A stretch of DNA of 64,000 nt from Streptomyces zagrosensis (GTDB taxonomy: Bacteria > Actinomycetota > Actinomycetes > Streptomycetales > Streptomycetaceae): contig NZ_JACHJL010000005.1 in NCBI RefSeq assembly GCF_014203645.1, forward strand, positions 248,001 to 312,000. Direction: 5' to 3'. Positions 43,622 through 53,194 of this stretch are shown here, piece by piece. The translations under genes were made by a program, and so were the position numbers. The number at the start of each line of letters is the position of its first letter. Position 1 is the stretch's first letter. Under the pieces are notes generated by a model that was given only the letters and a program-made list of their open reading frames with translations, was not told the DNA's origin and made no database searches.

Positions 43622-43732
43622 TGGCCCATCCCGCCTCGTCCTCGTTGCGCTATCTTCGGTGTTCCATAAGTATACGGCGTGTCATGTTTCTTCGCCGCAT
43701 ACCCACGGCGACCGGACCGAACGGAGCTCCAC

Positions 43733-44029
43733 ATGACCGCTTACGTGCTGGTGGAAGCAGAGGTATTGGACAAGGAACGGGCCGACCGCTACCGGGAGTT
43801 GGCGGAGCCATCGATCTTCCGCTACGGCGGCCGGTACCTGATCCAAGGCACCGTCCCGCAGGCCGCGGAAGGCACCTGGCCATCGGCGCGCGTAACGACC
43901 GTTGTGGAATTTCCGAATATGGACCGGCTCAAGGAGTGGTACGCCTCGGCCGAGTACGCGCAGGCCAAAGCGGCGCGCGAGGGCGCCATAGAGGTGCGCC
44001 TGCTGTTCGCCGAGGGCAAGGCCGCGTAA
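43733..44029 (+). CDS. DUF1330 family protein
   Basis: The 98-residue protein matches DUF1330 (dimeric alpha-beta barrel): TAYVLVEAEVLDKERADRYR and VVEFPNMDRLKEWYASAEYA, and RGGRY-like FRYGGRYLIQG. The family has no firm function; members resemble small monooxygenase or isomerase folds. It starts at ATG 43733, divergent from the TetR gene. Its last codons and stop lie in the first of three 18-bp tandem repeats. Confidence 0.9.
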   Translation: MTAYVLVEAEVLDKERADRYRELAEPSIFRYGGRYLIQGTVPQAAEGTWPSARVTTVVEFPNMDRLKEWYASAEYAQAKAAREGAIEVRLLFAEGKAA

Positions 44030-44068
44030 CGAGGCAAAGCCGCATAGCGGGGCAAAGCCGCATAGCGA
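44015..44068 (+). repeat. three 18-bp tandem repeats at the end of the DUF1330 gene
   Basis: Units 44015-44032, 44033-44050 and 44051-44068 share GGCAAAGCCGCATAGCG. The first is degenerate and encodes GKAA plus the stop codon. Confidence 0.8.
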
Positions 44069-44091
44069 AGCCACCGGGACGGCCGCCGAGT

Positions 44092-44120
44092 AGCCGAGGG
44101 GGGTCCCTCACCCCTCGGCT
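44092..44120 (+). terminator. 10-bp stem terminator after DUF1330 gene
   Basis: AGCCGAGGGG (44092-44101) pairs with CCCCTCGGCT (44111-44120), loop 9 nt. Confidence 0.7.
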
Positions 44121-44133
44121 CTACCCCTCGGCC

Positions 44134-44370
44134 CTACCGAGCGCGCGCTTGAGGTCGCTTCAGTGGGCGTGCTGAAGCGACTTTCGGCCTGTCGGGAGTT
44201 GGTTCGCGCCGAGTGAGCCGGTGGAGCATGACGTCGGCCACTGCCCAGCGGATCATTGTCTCGGAGTGGGCCAGGTTGCGTTCGTACTCGCACGCTAGGC
44301 GGCGACGCATCGTAATCCAGCTGACCGTGCGCTTTGCCGCCCAACGCTTCGGCCGGACCGGGGACTTGGA
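44134..44370 (-). pseudogene. IS5-family transposase C-terminal remnant
   Basis: The minus strand encodes RPKRWAAKRTVSWITMRRRL, then ACEYERNLAHSETMIRWAVA and DVMLHRLTRR. This is the C-terminal DDE end of IS5-family transposases (usual form RRWVVERTxxW...RRLARDYER); the catalytic Glu of VVERT is altered here to AAKRT. The rest of the element is missing. Confidence 0.75.
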
Positions 44371-44476
44371 ACTGCCCAGTCGCATCTCCTGCCACCGGGC
44401 CAGCAGGAGACGGTTCGCCTGCATCGTCGAAGGGTTCACCGACTGCCACGGTCCGCTCCGAACTTCGAGGTCAGCA

Positions 44477-45328
44477 ATGCTCCGAGCCAGCGCCTTTGGC
44501 GAACCCGCCCTTGCCGCCGTCAGGGACGGCCGGCAGCTGCATTACGTAACGGCCGGTCACGGCGACCCCCTCGTGGTCTTCGAGGCGGGTGGTAACGGTT
44601 CTCGGACGACATGGGGGCTCATCCAGGGTGAGGTCGCCCGGACGACCGCCACCCTCTCCTACGATCGGGCGGGTTTCGGCCGCAGTGAACCGGACAGCGC
44701 TCCGCGCACCTTCGACCGGATCGTTGATGATCTGGAGGACCTCATCAGTGCCGTGTCCGATGGCCCGTGCGTCCTCGTTGGCCACAGCCTGGGCGGTCCG
44801 ATCTGTCGTTCCTTCGCCCGCCGCCACCCGGACCGGGTGGCGGGGCTGGTCCTGGTGGACCAGGCCGCGGAGGATTGCGGCTTCTACTACAAGAAGTCCT
44901 TCCAGCGCCTCGGCGCCGTCTCGAACCGGCTGTTCACCACACCGATGGCCCGGATCGGCGTACTCGGCGCCCTCATCAGGCGTCGGATGTACGCCGATTT
45001 CCCCGCCGAAATGCTCGCGGAGATCCGGTCGGAAGAGTTCTCCCCGGCGGCGCTGCGTGCCCATCGAGCGAAGATCCGGCAGCTGGCACCGGGGCTCGCC
45101 GCGATGCGTTCAGTGCGCGACGCGGACTCCCTGCCCGACGTGGCCGTCACCCTCATCTCGGCACGCCGCGGCTCCGGCGGCATGTGGTCCGAACTGTCCG
45201 CGAGCCACCAGCGGCTGGCCCAGGCGCTGCCGCGCGGCGAACATGTCTGGGCCGAGCGCAGTGGGCACATGGTGCCGATGGAGGAGCCGTCGGCCGTGGT
45301 CTGTGCCGTGCTCAAGCTCCTCGGCTGA
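44477..45328 (+). CDS. alpha/beta hydrolase
   Basis: The 283-residue protein has the alpha/beta hydrolase fold with nucleophile S104 in VGHSLGGP, an oxyanion-side motif FEAGGNGSRTTW, and catalytic His264 in SGHMVPMEEP. The acid residue is probably in DVAVTLISARRG or just beyond it. It is a cytosolic hydrolase of unknown substrate. It starts at ATG 44477; the open frame continues upstream, but that part covers the IS5 remnant on the other strand and is unlikely to be coding. Confidence 0.87.
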   Translation: MLRASAFGEPALAAVRDGRQLHYVTAGHGDPLVVFEAGGNGSRTTWGLIQGEVARTTATLSYDRAGFGRSEPDSAPRTFDRIVDDLEDLISAVSDGPCVLVGHSLGGPICRSFARRHPDRVAGLVLVDQAAEDCGFYYKKSFQRLGAVSNRLFTTPMARIGVLGALIRRRMYADFPAEMLAEIRSEEFSPAALRAHRAKIRQLAPGLAAMRSVRDADSLPDVAVTLISARRGSGGMWSELSASHQRLAQALPRGEHVWAERSGHMVPMEEPSAVVCAVLKLLG

Positions 45329-45440
45329 CCCGCGTCGGGACTCTGTCGCGAACCGGCACCATGCGCGGCGCCCAGCCGGGCGCCGACCAGCACAACGGAG
45401 GCACCGTGTGCGGGAGCCAGGCTGGGGCGCGCCGCGCTGA

Positions 45441-47063
<1,623 letters not shown>

Positions 47064-47104
47064 TCACCCAAACGTTCAGGCGGCGCGGCACGGGGCGCAG
47101 CCGC

Positions 47105-47902
47105 CTACGCCGCCGCCTTCTCCCGGACCTCGTCCACGACCGAAGCGTCCAGCGCGGCGCGTACCAGGCCAGCGGCCAGGGCAGCGGTGTCCTCGCGGGC
47201 AACCAGCGGGGCGAGGTCGCCAGGCCGGTCCGGCAGCCCCAGGCGCTCCGCACCCTTGAGGGCCTTCGCATCCAGATACGGGGCGAACTCGGGCCACGCG
47301 AGCTGGGCCTCACGCACGAAGATGTCGGCCCCGGTCGGGCCGAGCCCCGGCACCTCCTGGAGCAGCGCGCGCAGCTTCTTCACGTCGCCGTCCGCCGCGT
47401 CCCGCATCCGGCGCAGATCGCCGCCGTAGCGGTCGCGCACCAACGCGGCGCCCTCGCCGAGCTGAGTGGCGGTGCGCTCGTCATAGCGGCGATAGCCGCC
47501 TTCACCAAGGGCGTCCACGCGCTGCTGCCAACTCGCCTCCGCCATCCGCCGCGGGTCGCGCATGCCCGCGTCGGCCAGCGCCCGGGCGGCAGCCACCGCC
47601 ACGGATGCCCTGATGCGCGCGCTCAGCAGGTCGGCCAGTACGAGAAGCTGGTACAGCGGCTGCGGTGTGTCACGCAGCCGAATGCCGGCTTCCGCAGCGT
47701 AGGTCTGGCCATGGGCATCGAGCAGAGCGTGCACGGTGTCCTGCCGTCCGGACGCCTTGCCGGACCCAGACGCCTTGTCTGAAGTCTTGCCTGAGGTCTT
47801 GGCTGCGGACTTGTCTGCGGACTTGGCTGCGGACTCGCCGGGCGGCTGAGACACCTTGCCGTGCGGCTTCCTTTCCGAGGTTTTGCCGCGCGTCTTCGTC
47901 AT
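47105..47902 (-). CDS. HhH-type endonuclease-like protein with basic N-terminal tail
   Basis: The 265-residue protein has a Lys/Ser/Ala tail in its first ~55 residues (SAAKSADKSAAKTSGKTSDK), then a HhH-GPD-like domain with helix-hairpin-helix VPGLGPTGADIFVREAQLAW. It lacks the Cys cluster of EndoIII. In Streptomyces such proteins are annotated as endonucleases, without experimental proof known to me. The tail resembles histone H1-like C-termini and should bind DNA. It starts at ATG 47902. Confidence 0.7.
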   Translation of the reverse strand: MTKTRGKTSERKPHGKVSQPPGESAAKSADKSAAKTSGKTSDKASGSGKASGRQDTVHALLDAHGQTYAAEAGIRLRDTPQPLYQLLVLADLLSARIRASVAVAAARALADAGMRDPRRMAEASWQQRVDALGEGGYRRYDERTATQLGEGAALVRDRYGGDLRRMRDAADGDVKKLRALLQEVPGLGPTGADIFVREAQLAWPEFAPYLDAKALKGAERLGLPDRPGDLAPLVAREDTAALAAGLVRAALDASVVDEVREKAAA

Positions 47903-48088
47903 GCTCTCGCCTTCTCTCGTGTCCGCCTCTCTGCTGTCTTGGTTTCCTACGCGGCCTCATCCGCGCCTCTGCCTCGTGCGCCGCAAGCGGCCCCCCACGC
48001 ATCCGCAGCCTTCGCGCGCGCCCCCGCGCGGCGTATCGAAGCGCACAGCACTTCGGCGGCGCGCGGGAGCGCGGGGCGAGCAGCCGTT

Positions 48089-48412
48089 CTAGCGGCGGAC
48101 GGCCTTCGCCAGTTGGTCCTTGTTCATCGACGAGCGGCCCTCGACGCCCTTGCGCTTGGCCTCTTCGTACAGCTGGTCGCGGGTGGGGCCGCCCGAGCCG
48201 CTGCCGGAACGCTGGCCGCCGCGACGGCTGGAGGACATGTCCTGGGTGGAGGTGCGGCTCGCCGTCTTGGACTCGCCAGCACGGGCACGTTCCTTGTTGA
48301 CGGTCCTGGCGGCGATCTCCTTCGCCCGCTTGTTGCCGGTGCCGCGCTCCTCCTGGCTCTCCTTGATCTTCTCGTACTGCCGCTCACGCTTGTTGTTCGA
48401 ACCTTGGGGCAT
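48089..48412 (-). CDS. small basic protein ('plasmid stabilization'-type)
   Basis: The 107-residue, highly charged protein (MPQGSNNKRERQYEKIKESQ) ends in a Rho_N/SAP-like helical unit, TRDQLYEEAKRKGVEGRSSM followed by NKDQLAKAV. Streptomyces homologues carry the label plasmid stabilization protein, which is inherited rather than shown. It probably binds nucleic acid. It starts at ATG 48412 and is 186 bp upstream of the HhH gene on the same strand. Confidence 0.75.
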   Translation of the reverse strand: MPQGSNNKRERQYEKIKESQEERGTGNKRAKEIAARTVNKERARAGESKTASRTSTQDMSSSRRGGQRSGSGSGGPTRDQLYEEAKRKGVEGRSSMNKDQLAKAVRR

Positions 48413-49022
48413 GGTCGTACGTCTCCTCGGTAGCGGTGGGTGAGCCCATGTCCGGACTTTCCGTCACACCACCTCACTCTGGGGCAAACCGGCCAGTGGC
48501 GCGACATGGCTGTTATGGCCTCAGTTATGGCTTCAGCCGTGGCCTAGTTATGGACTAGTTATGGCCTCTGGCCGGCGTTTGTCTCCCGCTCGCGGCTCAT
48601 CAACTGGGCGACCTGGCGGGCCTTCCCGGGGCGCCTTTGCTCCGGAGAGTGCCTCGCGATGCCCATGCGTACCGGCGCCGCCGCAACCACGCGTACCAAG
48701 CCATGGCCACGCATGTCGTTGCGACGCCGACGACGAGCCGCACCGCCGGTGCTGGCCCGGTACCCCGCATCCGCCTCAGAAAACCGGTGAGGGGCGCGGG
48801 TCAGCGGATTCGGGGCAGGTCCGCAAAGAGCCCGGGTGAGGCCCGCAGGCGGCCTGGAGGCTGATCGACGAGCCCAGCGTTCGGGCCCGAATCGGCCCCC
48901 GTATGCCCAGAGGTTTCCGCGTGCTGCGAGCGGCTACCCGGCCAGCGCACATCGAGGACGCCACCAGCGCGCTGGGAAAACGTGCAGGGCGTCGAGGCCG
49001 TCGAGGGCGTCAAGGAGGCCAC
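48413..49022. other. intergenic region with TTATGG repeats
   Basis: About 600 bp. Between 48508 and 48566 the sequence GTTATGGC/TAGTTATGG recurs four times. A possible small membrane ORF (48600-48770, minus) is listed separately. Otherwise no feature is supported. Confidence 0.5.
48600..48770 (-). CDS. possible small single-span membrane protein
   Basis: The 56-codon minus-strand frame encodes MRGTGPAPAVRLVVGVATTC followed by VAMAWYAWLRRRRYAWASRG. It shows one convincing hydrophobic span followed by an arginine cluster, a typical inside-positive pattern. The frame is bounded by stops and has a weak GAGG very close to the ATG. It has no known family and may be chance. Confidence 0.3.
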   Translation of the reverse strand: MRGTGPAPAVRLVVGVATTCVAMAWYAWLRRRRYAWASRGTLRSKGAPGRPARSPS

Positions 49023-49979
49023 ATGACGAGATACGGATATTTCCTTGCCTGCGAAGAGCACGGGCCGCGAGAACTGGTCGAGCAGGCGCGAATGGCCGAG
49101 CAGGCCGGGTTTTCCGCGCTGTGGATCTCCGACCACTTCCACCCCTGGAACAGCGAGCAGGGGCAGAGTCCCTTCGTATGGTCAGTGATCGGAGCGCTCT
49201 CCGAGGCCACGTCCTTGCCGGTGGAGACGGCCGTGACCTGCCCAACGGTGCGGTTGCACCCGGCGGTCACGGCACAGGCCGCCGCTACCAGCGCCGTCCA
49301 ACTCGGTGGCCGCTTCCGGCTGGGCGTCGGCAGCGGCGAGGCGCTCAACGAGCACATTCACGGCGACCGTTGGCCGCCGGCTCCCATCCGGTTGGAGATG
49401 CTGGAAGAGGCCGTGCAGGTGATGCGGCTGCTCTTCTCGGGCGATGAAATCAGCCACCACGGCAAGCACTACACGGTCGAGAACGCGCAGCTCTACACCG
49501 TTCCGGACGAGCCCGTGCCCATCGATGTGTCCGGCTTTGGCCCCACCGCGACCGAACTTGCGGGGCGCATCGGCGACGGCTACATCACGATGGCCCCCAG
49601 CGCCGACTCGGTGGCACGCTTTCGGCGCGCGGGCGGAACCACCAAGCCGGTACAGGGCGGGCTCAAGGCGTGCTGGGGGCCGGACCGCGAGGAGGCCATC
49701 CGCACGGCGCATCGGCTGTGGGCGACCGAGCAACTGCCGGGCGAACTCAACCAGGTGCTGCCCAGCCCGAGCCATTTCGAACAGGCGACGACCCAGGTGC
49801 CGCTGGAGAAAGTCGCGGAGAACGTGCCGTGCGGCGACGACGTGGACACGCATCTCAAGGCGATCACCGCATATGTGGACGCCGGGTTCGACACCGTATA
49901 CGTCAACCAGATCGGCCAGGACCAGCGCGGGTTCTTCGACTTCTACCGAGCCAAGGTCCTGCCCCAACTGCCCGATTGA
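49023..49979 (+). CDS. F420-dependent LLM-class oxidoreductase
   Basis: The 318-residue protein is a luciferase-like TIM barrel of the F420-type group often annotated TIGR03557: GYFLACEEHGPRELVEQARM, WISDHFHPW, FRLGVGSGEALNEHIHGDRW. The last element is the F420 (not FMN) type signature. It is related to F420-dependent glucose-6-phosphate dehydrogenase, but the substrate is unknown. It starts at ATG 49023 behind a strong AAGGAGG. A TPP-dependent enzyme gene follows 170 bp later on the same strand. Confidence 0.87.
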   Translation: MTRYGYFLACEEHGPRELVEQARMAEQAGFSALWISDHFHPWNSEQGQSPFVWSVIGALSEATSLPVETAVTCPTVRLHPAVTAQAAATSAVQLGGRFRLGVGSGEALNEHIHGDRWPPAPIRLEMLEEAVQVMRLLFSGDEISHHGKHYTVENAQLYTVPDEPVPIDVSGFGPTATELAGRIGDGYITMAPSADSVARFRRAGGTTKPVQGGLKACWGPDREEAIRTAHRLWATEQLPGELNQVLPSPSHFEQATTQVPLEKVAENVPCGDDVDTHLKAITAYVDAGFDTVYVNQIGQDQRGFFDFYRAKVLPQLPD

Positions 49980-50149
49980 GCCCCGGCGCCGCTGCACCAG
50001 AACCGCCCACGCGCCCCGGTTACGCGCCCCCTATCCGCCGCACCATCCACCACTGCGCCCGTCCACTGCGCCCACCCGCCTCCGCACGTTTAGCGCTACT
50101 CAATGCACGCTCCCGAGCCGCCACGGCGGCCGGGCCCGAGGGGAGAGCC

Positions 50150-51955
50150 ATGTCCACGAAGGTGTCCGACTACCTCCTGCGCCGTCTTCGGGAGTGGGAG
50201 GTGCAGCACGTCTTCGGCTATCCGGGCGACGGCATCAACGGCCTGCTCGCCGCCTGGGAACGGGCAGCCAACCAGCCCACGTTCATTCAGGCTCGGCACG
50301 AGGAGATGTCCGCGTTCCAGGCAGTGGGCTACGCCAAGTTTTCCGGCCGCGTAGGGGTGTGCGCGGCGACCTCGGGTCCCGGCGCGATTCATCTGCTCAA
50401 CGGCCTGTACGACGCGAAGCTCGATCATGTGCCGCTGGTTGCGATCGTCGGGCAGACCAATCGCAGCGCCATGGGCGGCTCCTACCAACAGGAGGTCGAT
50501 CTGCTGAGCCTGTACAAGGATGTGGCGTCGGACTTCTGCGAGATGGTGACCGTTCCCGAACAGCTTCCGAACGTCCTTGATCGAGCCATCCGCACGGCGT
50601 ACGCCAGGCAGACGGTGACCGCCATCATTATTCCGGCCGATGTGCAGGAGTTGGACTACTCGCCGCCGAGCCACGCGTTCAAGATGGTCCCCTCCAGCCT
50701 GGGCCTGGCGGCCGGCGCCCCGGTCCCGGCCGAAGCGGAGGTCACGCGGGCGGCCGAGTTGCTCAACGCCGGCGAAAAACCGGCCATCTTGATCGGGCAG
50801 GGCGCGCGGGGTGCCCGCGCTCTGGTCTCGGAGGTTGCCGAGACGCTCGGCGCTGGCGTCGCCAAGGCGCTGCTGGGCAAGGATGTGCTGTCGGACGATC
50901 TGCCGTATGTGACCGGTTCCATCGGGCTGCTCGGTAGCAGGCCCTCATACGAGATGATGCGCGACTGCGACACGCTCTTGGTGATCGGATCGAGCTTCCC
51001 GTACACCCAATTTCTGCCCGAATACGACCAGGCCCGTGCGGTGCAGATCGATATCGACGCACACATGATCGGAATGCGCTATCCGTTTGAGGTGAATTTG
51101 GCAGGTGACGCCAGCGAGACCCTGAAGCGGCTACTGCCCCTGTTGCGGCGGAAGAAGCACGGCTCGTGGCGGCGCAAGATCGAGAAGGACGTCGTCCGCT
51201 GGGCCCAGGTGATGGAGCGGCGAGCCGAGGTGGAAGCCGACCCCATCAACCCGGAGTACGTGGTGCACGCCCTGGACCCGCTGCTGCCCGACAACGCGGT
51301 GATCACGGCCGACTCCGGCTCGGCGGCCAACTGGTACGCCAGGCATCTGCGGATGCGCGGCTCCATGCGCGGGTCGCTCTCGGGCACGCTGGCCACCATG
51401 GGCCCGGGAGTTCCGTATGCGATCGGTGCCAAGTTCGCGCACCCGGATCGGCCCGCGATCGCCTTGGTGGGCGATGGGGCGATGCAGATGAACGGGCTCG
51501 CCGAGATGATCACCGCGGGGAAGTATTGGCGGGAGTGGCAGGACCCCCGCCTGGTGGTCGGCGTCCTCAACAACCGGGACCTGAATCAGGTCACCTGGGA
51601 GATGCGCGCGATGTCCGGCTCCCCGCAGTTCGTGGCCTCGCAGGCCATCCCGGACGTGCCGTACGGGGACTTCGCCCGTTCGATCGGCCTGGGTGGCGCC
51701 CGTGTGGAGCATCCGGACGGAGTCACGGCGGCCTGGCGCCAGGCGCTGGAGGCGGATCGGCCCTTCGTCATCGACTTCCGTACCGACCCCTCGGTGCCGC
51801 CGATCCCGCCGCACGCGACCTTCGAGCAGATCGAGGCCGCCGCGTCCGCACTGGTGCACGGCGATGTCGAACGTGGCCCGGTCATCAAGCAGGGCATCAA
51901 GGCGAAGGTGCAGGAAATGCTGCCCGGTGGCCGCTCACACAAGGGCGGAACGTGA
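50150..51955 (+). CDS. TPP-dependent enzyme (acetolactate synthase / pyruvate oxidase-like)
   Basis: The 601-residue protein has the three-domain TPP enzyme layout: Pyr domain with YPGDGINGLLAAW and the activating Glu in QARHEEM (51/52), a central FAD/TPP-like domain, and the PP domain with GDGAMQMNGLAEM ... LNNRD as the Mg-TPP motif. It most resembles pyruvate oxidase/acetolactate synthase-like proteins. No small acetolactate subunit is nearby, arguing against branched-chain synthesis. It starts at ATG 50150 behind GGGGAGAG. Confidence 0.85.
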   Translation: MSTKVSDYLLRRLREWEVQHVFGYPGDGINGLLAAWERAANQPTFIQARHEEMSAFQAVGYAKFSGRVGVCAATSGPGAIHLLNGLYDAKLDHVPLVAIVGQTNRSAMGGSYQQEVDLLSLYKDVASDFCEMVTVPEQLPNVLDRAIRTAYARQTVTAIIIPADVQELDYSPPSHAFKMVPSSLGLAAGAPVPAEAEVTRAAELLNAGEKPAILIGQGARGARALVSEVAETLGAGVAKALLGKDVLSDDLPYVTGSIGLLGSRPSYEMMRDCDTLLVIGSSFPYTQFLPEYDQARAVQIDIDAHMIGMRYPFEVNLAGDASETLKRLLPLLRRKKHGSWRRKIEKDVVRWAQVMERRAEVEADPINPEYVVHALDPLLPDNAVITADSGSAANWYARHLRMRGSMRGSLSGTLATMGPGVPYAIGAKFAHPDRPAIALVGDGAMQMNGLAEMITAGKYWREWQDPRLVVGVLNNRDLNQVTWEMRAMSGSPQFVASQAIPDVPYGDFARSIGLGGARVEHPDGVTAAWRQALEADRPFVIDFRTDPSVPPIPPHATFEQIEAAASALVHGDVERGPVIKQGIKAKVQEMLPGGRSHKGGT

Positions 51956-51995
51956 CGGACCAGTGAGCACCCGACCAGCCAGCGGCGTCCCCCGT

Positions 51996-52034
51996 CATGA
52001 ACGGCAGCCATGAACGGCAGTCATGAACGGCAGC
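51996..52034 (+). repeat. 13-bp tandem repeat with an ATG in every unit
   Basis: CATGAACGGCAG plus C or T is repeated three times. The ATGs at 51997, 52010 and 52023 lie in three different frames because 13 is not a multiple of 3. It precedes the broken enolase-superfamily gene. Confidence 0.85.
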
Positions 52035-53159
52035 CAAGGCCCCGAGCCCGCCGGCGCCGACCGCACCGGGCCGCTGGTGGACGGCGCGTACGCCGAGGCG
52101 TTCACCGCGCCCACCGACGCACCCGAGGCGGACGCCACCGTGGCATGGGACGCCACGCCGCTGATCCTGGTGCGGGTGCGCGCGGGAGCGACCACGGGCA
52201 TGGACTACACCTACGGCGCACCCGCGACGGTGGCGGTGGCGGTGGCGGTCATCAATGAGCAGTTCGCCGACGTGATCACGGGGCGCTGCGGTTGGGATGT
52301 ACCGGCCGCCAACGAGGCGATGAGCCGAGCAGTACGCAACACGGGCCGCCCGGGGCTTGTCGCGGCGCCATTTCGGCCGTTGACATCGCCCTGTGGGACC
52401 TCAAGGCGCGGCTGCTTGGCCTGCCCTTGGTGCGCTTACTCGGGGCCTGTCATCAGGAGGTCCCGGTGTACGGCAGCGGTGGCTTCACCACGTACGACGA
52501 ACGCCGCCAAGACCAGCAGTTGCGCACCTGGTGCCAGGAGCAGGGCATCCCCCGCGTCAAGATCAAGGTCGGGGAGTCGTGGGGCACGGCCGAGGCCAGG
52601 GACCTGGACCGGGTGGCGCGGGCGCGGCGCAGCATCGGGGATGCGGCCGAGCTGTACGTGGACGCCAACGGCGGCTATGACCGCAAACAGGCCGTCCGGC
52701 TTGGCCCCGCGCTGGCGGCGCAGGGGGTGAGCTGGTTCGAGGAGCCCGTCTCATCCGTGACCGCGCCGGGCTGGCGCAGATCCGGGCCGCGCTGCCGATG
52801 GACATCGCGGCGGGCGAGTACGGCTACGCACTCCCCCACTTCCGCGACCTGCTCGATGCGGGCGCCGTGGACTGCCTCCAGGCGGACGCGACCCGCTGCG
52901 GCGGCATCACGGTGTGGCTGCGGGCCGCGGCGCTGGCCGAAGCCGCCGGGGTGCGGATCTCCAGCCGCTGCGCGCCGCATGTGCATGCCCAGGTAGCGGC
53001 GGCCGTTCCTCGGCTTCGGCACCTGGAGTGGTTCCACGACCACGTACGGCTGGAGGGCCTGCTCTTTGCGGGCGTGCGCAGTGGGCAGCCCTCGGCACCG
53101 TCGGGTCAGTCCGTAGGGACGATCCGGTTCCGTTTCGCCCTGGCAGGGCACCCGAGTGA
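52023..53159 (+). pseudogene. mandelate racemase/enolase-superfamily gene with several frameshifts
   Basis: Four frame segments together make one MR/MLE-type protein. Segment 1: GAYAEAFTAPTDAPEADATV to AANEAMSRAVRNTGRPGLVA. Segment 2: AISAVDIALWDLKARLLGLP, VKIKVGESWG (catalytic Lys region), YVDANGGYD (metal Asp) and WFEEPVSS (metal Glu). Segment 3: AQIRAALPMDIAAGEYGYAL, VDCLQADATRCGGITVWLRA and APHVHAQVAAAVPRLRHLEW. Segment 4: the last ~30 codons to a stop at 53159. Breaks lie near 52375, 52765 and 53080. Catalytic motifs survive, so inactivation is recent. Confidence 0.8.
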
Positions 53160-53194
53160 GCAGGCGCCCAACACCGTGATCGCAAGGAGGCATC

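Noticed and set aside
44213..44476. N-terminal extension of the alpha/beta hydrolase
   Set aside because: It overlaps a transposase remnant on the other strand and has no domain; the fold begins after ATG 44477.
48561..48839. Plus-strand ORF in the 48.4-49.0 kb gap
   Set aside because: Composition is Pro/Arg/Cys-rich shadow type, and no ribosome site or family was seen.
50150..51955. Biosynthetic acetolactate synthase (ilvB)
   Set aside because: No ilvN-like small subunit or other branched-chain gene nearby; motifs fit the broader pyruvate oxidase/ALS-like group.
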